12,357 nt of DNA from an uncultured Ruminococcus sp. (GTDB taxonomy: Bacteria > Bacillota > Clostridia > Oscillospirales > Ruminococcaceae), in contig CAJTYV010000052.1 of NCBI GenBank assembly GCA_910584195.1, positions 1 through 12,357 on the forward strand, given 5' to 3'. Made by a program: the position numbers and the translations under genes. Shown in pieces: positions 1 to 6,540 of this stretch. The notes under the pieces are model-generated. The model was not told where the DNA came from. It worked only from the letters and a program-made list of their open reading frames with translations, and did no database searches. Positions within the stretch are counted from its first letter, which is position 1; each line of letters opens with the position of its first letter.

Positions 1-25
1 CATACATCATAAAAGGCTTTAAACT

Positions 26-832
26 TTAAGCGATAATTTTTCTACAGTTCCTAATCACTCTCAAATAAACTCCATCATTTTCTCTTTTCATGTTTGATAC
101 CAAATACGCTTTTTGTATATCCTTTGATTGTTCTTCACTTACGCATAGTGAAAATACTTGCCCTTTGATACCATTTCTCAATGCATCTGCCGTTCCCTCA
201 CAAATAACATTCCCTTTTTGCAGCATAATAATATGATTTGCTATGTATTCAACATCAGAAACAATATGGGTTGCGATAAGGATCATTCGATCTTTTGCAA
301 TTTCTGTAATGATATTACGAAATCGAATTCGCTCTCCAGGATCAAGACCAGCCGTAGGCTCGTCTAATATCAATATTCTTGGCTCGTTTAATAGTGCCTG
401 TGCAATTCCCAAACGTTGTCTCATTCCACCGGATAATTCTTTTATTTTTTTCTTTTTCTGTTCTGCGAGATTAACTGCTTCAAGTACCTCCTTAATCCTG
501 CGTTTTCGCTCGGCCTTCTTAATTTCTTTTATGCAGCACATATATTCCAAAAATTCATCCACTTTATAATTGGGATAAAATTTCGGATATTGAGGCATAA
601 AACCAATTAATTTCAGATAGTCAGTTCCTAAACTTTTTATATTAGTTCCATCTAAAAATATTTCTCCGTCCGTGGCATTTAAGGCACCAATCAAAATATT
701 GATCAATGTAGTTTTTCCTGCTCCGTTTGCCCCCAACAAACCATATATTCCATTTTCAAAGGTCATATTAACTGATTTAAGTGCATTAAAATTCCCATAT
801 TTCTTTGAAATGTTATTTAGCTGCAAATACAT
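26..832 (-). CDS. ABC transporter ATP-binding subunit (ABC-2 / antibiotic-export type)
   Basis: ATPase subunit expected to energise a membrane permease at the cytoplasmic face. With the 268-aa start, Walker A GANGAGKT is at about 34-41, the Q-loop at FMPQ, signature LSGGM at about 133-137, Walker B ILILDEP at about 153-159 and the switch His in ATHIV at 189. I chose the internal ATG at 832 because an AGGTGG Shine-Dalgarno (839-844) precedes it; the ATG at 853 lies upstream of that site. It overlaps the preceding lipoprotein gene by 20 bp, so translation is probably coupled, and it is the last visible gene of the leftward agrD operon. No permease is in the window; it may lie beyond the left edge. 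The C-terminus stops soon after the accessory region and lacks the usual LED-x-YL-type ending, so the tail may be shortened. The ATPase call is near certain; the substrate is unknown. Confidence 0.95.
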   Translation of the reverse strand: MYLQLNNISKKYGNFNALKSVNMTFENGIYGLLGANGAGKTTLINILIGALNATDGEIFLDGTNIKSLGTDYLKLIGFMPQYPKFYPNYKVDEFLEYMCCIKEIKKAERKRRIKEVLEAVNLAEQKKKKIKELSGGMRQRLGIAQALLNEPRILILDEPTAGLDPGERIRFRNIITEIAKDRMILIATHIVSDVEYIANHIIMLQKGNVICEGTADALRNGIKGQVFSLCVSEEQSKDIQKAYLVSNMKRENDGVYLRVIRNCRKIIA

Positions 833-1949
833 GATAAACCACCTTTCCAGCATCTCCGTTTCCTATCAACAGATAATCGTTTTCAGAATTACAGAAATCG
901 TAAAACCTAACACCTTTCTCTGTTGAGAACGGAATTTCGTTTACGCACTCTTTACTTGACAATTGATATATCCGTACCCTGTGCTTCATCAATTCATTGT
1001 CTAAGCAGACATACACAATCAGATATGCTCCGTCACTTGTGACAGTAGCAAATGTACTTTCTGTATTGTCCACAAGAAATACGTTAGATTGATTCTTTTG
1101 GCAATCATATATAACTACCTTTCCACTTGAACTATGTGTTGCCGGATCTTCACTATCATTTAGCACAAGACACTCTCCCGACACACGAATTTGACTTGGA
1201 CTATAATCGTCCTCTTCTTCATAAACTATCTGATCAGTACTCAAATCCCAATATCCATATCTTGTAGTTACTGTCGTTTCTCCTTTCTGTTGATAAAATC
1301 CTACCTTATTTTCATCAATAAAAGCAATCTCATATCCAGAGAAACCATCCTCTTCAATTTCATGAACTTTTTGTTCTCCACTTTCAACATTAAGGACATA
1401 TATTCCATTTATTGTACTCCATGCAATATGATGACCTAAAGGATCAATCTTAGGTTCTGGCTGACTCTCTTGAATTTCTGTCATCAGTTCCTCTGAAATC
1501 ATACTTTTCAAGTCAATTACATTCTTTTCCTGCAATTTTTCATCGTATGAAATAAATTCATAGGAAGTTTTATAATCAGATGAACCTTTACTTATTATAA
1601 TTCCATTTACCTGTTTTGCATTATCTACATCTTCTTCAAATGTTGATTTGACTATTGCATAACCGTCTTTAATTTTTTGATATGCGTCGATAGTTTCCGT
1701 ACTTTCAACTGGTACTTCCTGTAATACCTGATTCAAACCTAAGTCTAAAAGAGTTAGGTTTTTATTTATCTCGTCATATTCTAAATCCACATACGAAATT
1801 TTATCGTCAATTGACTTATTTTCTGTATTCTTTTCAGAAAAATCATTTATTTGTGTATTCTGAATTTCTATTGAATCCTCTTTGCTACTACAAGCGGAAA
1901 TTAGGCATATGCAAAATATTGATATTAAAAACAAACTAATTTTTTTCAC
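813..1949 (-). CDS. Predicted lipoprotein, beta-propeller-like, unknown function
   Basis: A 378-aa lipoprotein anchored on the outer face of the membrane. The N-terminus is a short lysine start, a hydrophobic stretch and a lipobox ISAC with lipidated Cys20, then an acidic, Ser/Asn/Glu-rich linker. The body contains repeated short motifs of the kind found in beta-propeller blades, such as HIAWSTINGIYVLNVESGE and DGAYLIVYVCLDNE; the fold is my inference. The start is GTG at 1947-1949 with an AGGTGG Shine-Dalgarno (1955-1960) that overlaps the stop of the upstream lipoprotein gene, and its 3' end overlaps the ABC ATPase start. It could be a sensory, immunity or accessory component of the ABC transporter. 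I recognise no specific family. Confidence 0.85.
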   Translation of the reverse strand: MKKISLFLISIFCICLISACSSKEDSIEIQNTQINDFSEKNTENKSIDDKISYVDLEYDEINKNLTLLDLGLNQVLQEVPVESTETIDAYQKIKDGYAIVKSTFEEDVDNAKQVNGIIISKGSSDYKTSYEFISYDEKLQEKNVIDLKSMISEELMTEIQESQPEPKIDPLGHHIAWSTINGIYVLNVESGEQKVHEIEEDGFSGYEIAFIDENKVGFYQQKGETTVTTRYGYWDLSTDQIVYEEEDDYSPSQIRVSGECLVLNDSEDPATHSSSGKVVIYDCQKNQSNVFLVDNTESTFATVTSDGAYLIVYVCLDNELMKHRVRIYQLSSKECVNEIPFSTEKGVRFYDFCNSENDYLLIGNGDAGKVVYHVFAAK

Positions 1950-1958
1950 TTAATCCAC

Positions 1959-2981
1959 CTATTTGTTTATTAATAAACACCTTTCACTTTGCGTTGTATC
2001 ATCTTGAATCAAATAATCTTCACCACTTGTCGCAGCAACTGCATAAAATGAGCAAAGTTCCTTATACTCCGAAACATCTATACACACATCAAAAACAGTC
2101 ATTTTATCTGTTGTAGTATTTATTTCACAATAATCGCAATTGTCGACTTTAACAGGCTCATTATTTATAAAAAATGTAATTTTCTTTGCTACCTCTTTTC
2201 CTCCATATATTTGTAACGTAAGGTTTAACTTTCCGTTCTCAGAATACAAGCAATTCCTATTGTCTTCTGTTTTAATTTTAAGATATGAAGAATAATCCAA
2301 TGGATTATCGGTATCATTTGTAACAAGACCTTCAAGCATTGCCATCGTTTCTTCTGGAATATCAGTAATAGTAGTTTTCACGATATCTGCTTTTGTTTCA
2401 TTTATGCCTGATGCCTGCATATTTACAGGGATACAAATTGTAGAATTAATTTTTCCGCAATTTCCGAATGATGTATTTCCATCTTGCTCTGGTAAATAAT
2501 CCGATTTAAAAACAGTTGCAAATTGCATACCTATCACATCACCTTTTTCACCAGATATTGGTGTGACAAGTGCTGTAAAGTTAATTGTTTCATTTGGACC
2601 TAGTGTAAAATAATGAACCATTTGTTTTTCACTTACTATTCCATTCAACGTATATGAATATGGCTGAACCTCTCCATCCAAAAACAACATTGCAGCGACT
2701 TCAATATTTTCTGAATTATCCATTGTTCCAACATATAGTGGAACGTTCATTTCTGAACCTGAATAGGTATATTCATACTTATCGGCAGGCTGAAATCCCA
2801 TCATAATTGTTCCTTCTGATTTTTTTATAAGTTCATCATCGCTGCTTATTATAGATGATAATTCAGAATCACTATCTGTATTCAAATCTGATGATGAGTT
2901 ATGATTACTAGTACACCCGCTACAGAAAACCATACAAATTACCATCACATACTCCATTACTATATATCGAATATGTTTCAT
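1959..2981 (-). CDS. Predicted lipoprotein, unknown function
   Basis: A 340-aa lipoprotein of no family I recognise. The first 22 residues are hydrophobic and end in CSG before Cys23, an acceptable lipobox. A flexible Ser/Asp/Asn-rich linker follows to about residue 50. The rest has alternating polar and hydrophobic stretches suggesting mainly beta-sandwich modules, with several cysteines in the mature part (NCGKI, STICIP, NCDYCEI), which is uncommon in clostridial lipoproteins. An AGGAGG Shine-Dalgarno lies about 9 nt before the ATG. It is the third gene of the leftward operon, after the small secreted protein, and its stop overlaps the Shine-Dalgarno of the next lipoprotein gene. A surface role linked to the ABC transporter or the secreted protein is inferred from position only. 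Confidence 0.85.
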   Translation of the reverse strand: MKHIRYIVMEYVMVICMVFCSGCTSNHNSSSDLNTDSDSELSSIISSDDELIKKSEGTIMMGFQPADKYEYTYSGSEMNVPLYVGTMDNSENIEVAAMLFLDGEVQPYSYTLNGIVSEKQMVHYFTLGPNETINFTALVTPISGEKGDVIGMQFATVFKSDYLPEQDGNTSFGNCGKINSTICIPVNMQASGINETKADIVKTTITDIPEETMAMLEGLVTNDTDNPLDYSSYLKIKTEDNRNCLYSENGKLNLTLQIYGGKEVAKKITFFINNEPVKVDNCDYCEINTTTDKMTVFDVCIDVSEYKELCSFYAVAATSGEDYLIQDDTTQSERCLLINK

Positions 2982-2999
2982 TATTTCATTCCTCCTAAC

Positions 3000-3035
3000 A
3001 AAAATAGTCGTAAGAGTATTATTCCCTTGCGGCTA
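3000..3035 (-). terminator. Weak hairpin with U-run between secreted-protein and lipoprotein genes
   Basis: On the transcribed leftward strand the arms at 3035-3026 and 3014-3005 can form a 10-position stem with two C-A mismatches, followed at once by five U residues. It lies just after the secreted-protein stop. It could act as a partial attenuator that lowers lipoprotein and ABC expression relative to agrD and the secreted protein, or as an RNA-processing site. The mismatches make it weak as a full terminator. Confidence 0.35.
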
Positions 3036-3059
3036 CTTCTCCAAATATTGACACTACGG

Positions 3060-3440
3060 CTAAAATGTTTCTGCTAAATATTTAGCAACGCTACCTGTTC
3101 CCCTAGCCTCATGGCTTGAAAAACAAGCAAGTTTAGTACTGCTTGAGTAATTGGTTACTTTGATAACATCGTTGACCTTTGCATTATTCTTTGTAACACT
3201 TGCTGTAGCAACTGTTGCACCTGTTGCATTAACCTGAATCTCAACACCTGTAATCAATTTGTTAGCTGTCTTTGTAACAGAAGTTTTAGCTGTAACAGTT
3301 GAACCACTTCTTGTCAGTGAATAGTTCATTGTTCCAAATTCTGAAGTTGAAACAGTTGCTGCATTGGCTGTCAACGGAATACTTCCCAATAAACTTGCAG
3401 CCATAATTAATGATAATGCCATTTGCTTGATTCTCTTCAT
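3060..3440 (-). CDS. Small secreted protein, second gene of the agrD operon
   Basis: A 126-aa protein with a clear Sec signal peptide: KR start, hydrophobic core and a likely signal peptidase I cut after ANA at residue 27. The mature part is about 99 aa, rich in Thr, Ser, Ala, Val and Lys, predicted beta-rich and basic, with one cysteine (106) near a C-terminal segment SSHEARGTGSVAKY. There is no lipobox and no LPxTG anchor, so it should be released. An AGGAGG Shine-Dalgarno precedes the ATG, and it begins only 18 nt after the agrD-like stop, so the two are almost certainly co-transcribed. I do not recognise the family. An exported effector such as a bacteriocin-like protein is plausible from size, export and the downstream lipoprotein/ABC genes, but this is inference. 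Confidence 0.85.
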   Translation of the reverse strand: MKRIKQMALSLIMAASLLGSIPLTANAATVSTSEFGTMNYSLTRSGSTVTAKTSVTKTANKLITGVEIQVNATGATVATASVTKNNAKVNDVIKVTNYSSSTKLACFSSHEARGTGSVAKYLAETF

Positions 3441-3458
3441 GATAACTTCCTCCTGATT

Positions 3459-3605
3459 TTATTTTTTTAACTGCGTTGGTACTTTTGGTTCATACAACAA
3501 ACCACGACACAATGAATTTGCATTACTTCGAGCAATAGCTGTCACCGCTTGAAGTACGAGATGGGCACTTTTCTGGGGTGCCTTGTTCACTTGTTTATTG
3601 TCCAT
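3459..3605 (-). CDS. agrD: AgrD-like cyclic thiolactone autoinducer pre-peptide
   Basis: A 48-aa pre-peptide. The N-terminal part (MDNKQVNKAPQK, then about residues 14-26) can form the amphipathic leader seen in AgrD. The core is ANSLCRGLL, followed by the conserved-type tail YEPKVPTQLKK. This lines up without gaps against staphylococcal AgrD (ANSTCDFIM then DEVEVPKELTQ) and matches clostridial AgrD, where the ring is followed by an xQP/xEP-x-x-P motif. The predicted signal is a five-membered thiolactone, Cys33-Arg-Gly-Leu-Leu37, with a short N-terminal tail; tail length cannot be read from sequence. A very strong AGGAGGGGG Shine-Dalgarno precedes the ATG. It lies divergent from the agrC-agrA-agrB genes and heads the operon with the secreted protein. 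Confidence 0.92.
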   Translation of the reverse strand: MDNKQVNKAPQKSAHLVLQAVTAIARSNANSLCRGLLYEPKVPTQLKK

Positions 3606-3623
3606 CGTTTTCACCCCCTCCTT

Positions 3624-3638
3624 AATTGTCTGACAATT
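3624..3638. promoter_or_regulatory. Perfect palindrome in the agrD leader
   Basis: AATTGTC and GACAATT flank a single T, giving a 7-bp perfect inverted repeat. It lies in the inferred agrD 5' leader directly upstream of the Shine-Dalgarno. A one-base loop is too tight for an RNA hairpin of full length, so a DNA operator for a dimeric repressor is the more natural reading. No regulator is identified. Confidence 0.4.
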
Positions 3639-3674
3639 TCAGGCAACTTTATTTGTTTACCATGGTATGTGCTT

Positions 3675-3702
3675 AATATAACAGAGTATTTAATTTTTTC
3701 AA
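3675..3702 (-). promoter_or_regulatory. Promoter of the agrD operon
   Basis: Leftward -35 TTGAAA (3697-3702) and -10 TATATT (3675-3680) with a 16-bp spacer. The predicted start near 3668 leaves a leader of about 60 nt before the agrD-like ATG. The LytTR-type direct repeats begin 11 bp upstream of the -35, the expected place for an activator. Confidence 0.65.
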
Positions 3703-3709
3703 TCCCTCT

Positions 3710-3746
3710 ATGCACGAATGGTAGCCCAACATGCACGAACGGTAGC
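3710..3746 (-). promoter_or_regulatory. LytTR/AgrA-type binding site: two direct repeats, 21-bp period
   Basis: Two 16-bp repeats (3710-3725 and 3731-3746) differ at one base and start exactly 21 bp apart, two helical turns. Read leftward, the cores are ACCGTTCGT (3735-3743, full match to the LytTR consensus [TA][AC][CA]GTTN[AG][TG] as I recall it) and ACCATTCGT (3714-3722, one mismatch), separated by 12 bp as in AgrA sites. The site is centred between divergent promoters, with 11 bp from each outer edge to the nearest -35. The AgrA-like regulator at 5166-5900 is the obvious ligand. Confidence 0.8.
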
Positions 3747-3754
3747 ATATTATG

Positions 3755-3783
3755 TTGTGTACCCATTTTATTGATGATAAAAT
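3755..3783 (+). promoter_or_regulatory. Promoter of the agrC-agrA-agrB operon
   Basis: Rightward -35 TTGTGT (3755-3760) and -10 TAAAAT (3778-3783) with a 17-bp spacer. The -35 is only moderate, which fits a promoter helped by an activator. The predicted start near 3790 leaves a short leader before the kinase ATG. Confidence 0.55.
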
Positions 3784-3801
3784 TATATTTGAAAATAATT
3801 T

Positions 3802-3808
3802 AAGGAAG
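3802..3808 (+). promoter_or_regulatory. Ribosome binding site that sets the agrC start
   Basis: AAGGAAG ends at the first base of a GTG at 3808, so that GTG cannot be served by it. It sits 8 nt before ATG 3817, the normal distance. This favours ATG 3817 over GTG 3808. Confidence 0.7.
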
Positions 3809-3816
3809 TGGAAACT

Positions 3817-5169
3817 ATGCTATATATTGATTCAATGTGGGAATATATTGTTAATTTCTTAGAACTGGCTTTGTTTCTAATATTTATCCATACAAAATTG
3901 CATATTCGAGCAAATTATAAACATCAAGCAGTTTGGATGTTTCTTTTCGTATCCATTCAGTTTGCTGTTTTATGTACGCTCAATAAAATGGGAATATCAT
4001 CCTATGTCCCCCTGATATCATCTTGTGTATTAGATATTGTATATGCAATTTTGTTTTATCGTGATAATTTGATTCTCCGTATCTTTTGGGGATTCTCATA
4101 TTCCATTATATGTTTAGTTGCAGAACAGATTACATTCTTTATTCCAGTAACGCTTTATAAAGGAGCATCTTTGGAATTGTTATCAGGTGGGGAATTGCGA
4201 AAGCCATATACTATGCTGTACTTGGCAATGATAGCGATTTTTGTATTGTTATTTCATTATATTGGAAATAAAGACATATCTCTTTCCTCTTTCCAAAAAG
4301 TTGCATATATTTGTATCGCAATTTCTGGACTTGCAATCGGACACTACATATTAAGGCTGACTTTGGAATCTGTTGATAAATTTGATGATTCTTCCTTTTC
4401 GGCAAGACTCTCTTTGATTAACTTATTTTTTATTGTTTTGTTTTTGGCATTGATGCAATACATTTATCTGCTAGGATATTCAAAAGAAGAAAACATACGA
4501 TTATTGGAAGAACAAAAGATTTATGAGCTGGAAAGGACTGAGTTCAATAGCTTATCTGAGACAGCAGAACGATTACGAAAAATGAAACACGATATGCAGA
4601 TTTATGTGGATGCAATCAACGTATTAGCAAAAGACAAGAAATGGGATGAACTTATAGCATATACAGAGCAATACCATAACACTCTTACAACTACGCAAAG
4701 TGCCATAGCAACGGGAAATATTGCTATTGACTGTATACTTACTGCCAAACTTTATTATGCTGAAAAACACGGAATTAAGACAGAATATTCTATTATGGCT
4801 CCTGAAAATTTTCCGCTTGATTCTGTTGAACTTTCATCCATACTTGGAAATATATGGAATAATTCCATTGAAGCAGGAGAAAGACTTATAATCTCTAATC
4901 CAACCGAGCATCCGTACATTTATTTTTATATTAAACCTTACCAGAATATGATACTGATCCACATTGAAAATAATTATGATGGTGTGATAAAATGTAGCAT
5001 TGATGGAGACATTTTGAGTGTCAAACAAGGAAAAGAACATGGACTGGGGATAAGACGAGTAAAAGAGCTTGTAGAAAAGGCAGATGGCGTATTGCAGATT
5101 ACATCTGATAATAAAATTTTTTCCGTGCATATTATGATACCAGATAAGGAGAATGACAAACTACTATGA
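3817..5169 (+). CDS. agrC: AgrC-like sensor histidine kinase (GHKL, peptide pheromone receptor)
   Basis: A 450-aa membrane kinase. Residues 1 to about 220 form six or seven hydrophobic segments, the AgrC-type sensor that binds the cyclic peptide at the outer face. A short coiled stretch leads to the phosphoacceptor helix with MKHDM (His258). The C-terminal GHKL ATPase shows the N-box ILGNIWNNSIEA (about 342-353) and the G-box HGLGIRRVKE (about 408-417). Length matches the AgrC/GHKL family. The start is ATG 3817, chosen by the AAGGAAG site 8 nt upstream. The stop overlaps the response-regulator ATG as ATGA, so the pair is translationally coupled. Partners inferred: the AgrD-like peptide as ligand and the next gene as phosphotransfer acceptor. 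Exact orthology to AgrC is inferred from the complete gene set. Confidence 0.93.
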   Translation: MLYIDSMWEYIVNFLELALFLIFIHTKLHIRANYKHQAVWMFLFVSIQFAVLCTLNKMGISSYVPLISSCVLDIVYAILFYRDNLILRIFWGFSYSIICLVAEQITFFIPVTLYKGASLELLSGGELRKPYTMLYLAMIAIFVLLFHYIGNKDISLSSFQKVAYICIAISGLAIGHYILRLTLESVDKFDDSSFSARLSLINLFFIVLFLALMQYIYLLGYSKEENIRLLEEQKIYELERTEFNSLSETAERLRKMKHDMQIYVDAINVLAKDKKWDELIAYTEQYHNTLTTTQSAIATGNIAIDCILTAKLYYAEKHGIKTEYSIMAPENFPLDSVELSSILGNIWNNSIEAGERLIISNPTEHPYIYFYIKPYQNMILIHIENNYDGVIKCSIDGDILSVKQGKEHGLGIRRVKELVEKADGVLQITSDNKIFSVHIMIPDKENDKLL

Positions 5170-5900
5170 AAATGAAAATAACCATACTGGAAGATTCTGT
5201 GATTGAATTAGAACGACTGAAAAATGGAATAAGAAAATATGGGCAGCAATATGATTGGGATATTGAAATTGACGAATACAAATCGGGCGAAGAATATTTT
5301 TCAAAAAACTCCGAATGCACCACTATACAGGCTTCAGCATTTTTCCTTGACATACAAATGGGGCAAATGAATGGAATTGAGGTCGCTAAACGCCTTCGGG
5401 AATCTGGGTATCATGGGATTATTGTATTTTTAACAGCCTTTAGAGAATATGTATTCCGAGGATATGAAGTCAGAGCTTTAAACTACTTGCTTAAACCCGT
5501 CAAAGAAAATACTCTTTTTCTGTGTTTGGATGAAATTGCGAAAGAGTTATCTAATAATACATACATTTACCGAAACAAGCAAGAAATTGTAAGTATTCCC
5601 TACACAGATATATTGACATTTTCGAGCAGATTACATTATGTTGATATATTGACTGTAGACGGCAAATGCTATGAACAAATGTCTACCCTAAATAAGATTA
5701 TTGTCCATTTGCCAAGTGAATTTATCCGAACCCATCGTTCTTATATTGTAAATATGGCACATATCTATCGTATTACATCAGGAACGATTGAATTGTCAAA
5801 TCATCTGACTACACAAATTGCACGTTCTTATTCCAAAGATGTGATAAGTGCTTTCGCCAAATATACAACAAGATTTGATACAAGCGGGGATTTTGAATGA
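5166..5900 (+). CDS. agrA: AgrA-like LytTR response regulator
   Basis: A 244-aa cytoplasmic regulator. The receiver domain (1 to about 120) has acidic residues E9/D10, phosphoacceptor Asp62 in FLDIQM, Thr90 in FLTAF and Lys110 in LLKPV. The LytTR DNA-binding domain (about 140-240) contains the typical FIRTHRSYIVNMAHI segment. These proteins bind paired 9-bp direct repeats, as found at 3710-3746. The start overlaps the kinase stop and the stop overlaps the agrB-like start, both as ATGA. A second ATG two codons in is possible; the overlap favours the first. It should be phosphorylated by the upstream kinase and activate the agrD operon, and possibly its own. Confidence 0.95.
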   Translation: MKMKITILEDSVIELERLKNGIRKYGQQYDWDIEIDEYKSGEEYFSKNSECTTIQASAFFLDIQMGQMNGIEVAKRLRESGYHGIIVFLTAFREYVFRGYEVRALNYLLKPVKENTLFLCLDEIAKELSNNTYIYRNKQEIVSIPYTDILTFSSRLHYVDILTVDGKCYEQMSTLNKIIVHLPSEFIRTHRSYIVNMAHIYRITSGTIELSNHLTTQIARSYSKDVISAFAKYTTRFDTSGDFE

Positions 5901-6466
5901 TTACGAAGTGGGCTACATCTATTGCTAATAAGTTAGCAGAACTATCAGGGGAGGATGTTTCTGCGGATCAATTAGAAATATACATATATGGCTTAGAATG
6001 TTTCTTGAATACTTTTATAACCATAGTGTTATTGTTCGTATGGGGAGTTTTATCACATACACTCGGCTATACCCTAATTTGGGTAATTACCTTTTCATTG
6101 TTACGGCATTATACCGGAGGTGCCCATGCTCCAACGCAGTTAACATGTATCTTAGGCAGCTTTTTTCTCGGTTGTCTTGATAAGTGGGCTATAATCTATT
6201 TAAAGCCAACTGTACTAGGATATTTGATACTTGTCCTTATGTGTATATTATTTGCACCTATAAGTAACCATAAAATATGTTTATCTGCCAAACAAAAGTG
6301 GATACATAAATTTATTTCTGTGGTAATTGTTAGTATTGGGCTTTTGCTGTTTTATAAAATTGGGAACACGAAGATGAATACCACATTGTTTTATTCCTTT
6401 TGTTGCGTAGTTATTCTAACGATAGTCGAAACAATTAAAAATCTAATGAGACGCTTTACAAAATAG
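5897..6466 (+). CDS. agrB: AgrB-like membrane peptidase / thiolactone-forming enzyme
   Basis: A 189-aa integral membrane protein of the AgrB accessory-regulator family, which cuts the C-terminal tail of AgrD and joins the new end to the core cysteine. The catalytic pair is His77 (in RHYTGGAHAPT) and Cys84 (in LTCILGS), the same numbering as I recall for the staphylococcal enzyme. Several transmembrane segments follow (about 40-65, 85-120, 135-155 and 162-178). The length is normal for the family. It is the last gene of the kinase-regulator-protease operon, with a 4-bp ATGA overlap to the regulator and a strong terminator after it. Its substrate is inferred to be the pre-peptide at 3459-3605, encoded divergently about 2.3 kb away rather than next to agrB. 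Confidence 0.95.
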   Translation: MITKWATSIANKLAELSGEDVSADQLEIYIYGLECFLNTFITIVLLFVWGVLSHTLGYTLIWVITFSLLRHYTGGAHAPTQLTCILGSFFLGCLDKWAIIYLKPTVLGYLILVLMCILFAPISNHKICLSAKQKWIHKFISVVIVSIGLLLFYKIGNTKMNTTLFYSFCCVVILTIVETIKNLMRRFTK

Positions 6467-6486
6467 TAGGATGACTTTTCATAAAT

Positions 6487-6531
6487 ATTCAAAAAAGATA
6501 AAGAATTTGATGGTCTTTATCTTTTTTGAAT
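6487..6531. terminator. Long perfect hairpin terminator after agrB
   Basis: Arms 6487-6504 and 6514-6531 form an 18-bp perfect stem with a 9-nt loop. The stem itself has A-run and T-run outer parts, so it can work in both directions: for the agrCAB transcript from the left and for the gene tail at 6541-6768 from the right. It marks the right end of the agr module. Confidence 0.85.
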
Positions 6532-6540
6532 TTAATTAGA

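Noticed and set aside
833..853. ATG 853 as the ABC ATPase start
   Set aside because: It lies upstream of the AGGTGG site that serves ATG 832, and the ATPase domain begins at the latter.
3710..3746. Start of a CRISPR-like or iteron array
   Set aside because: Only two units exist, the period is two helical turns and the cores match LytTR sites, so a regulator site explains them better.
3549..3803. 84-aa rightward frame in the agr intergenic region
   Set aside because: It is antisense to agrD and runs across both promoters and the repeats; no ribosome site and low-complexity sequence.
3808..3816. GTG 3808 as the kinase start
   Set aside because: Its first base is part of the AAGGAAG ribosome site, which is correctly spaced only for ATG 3817.
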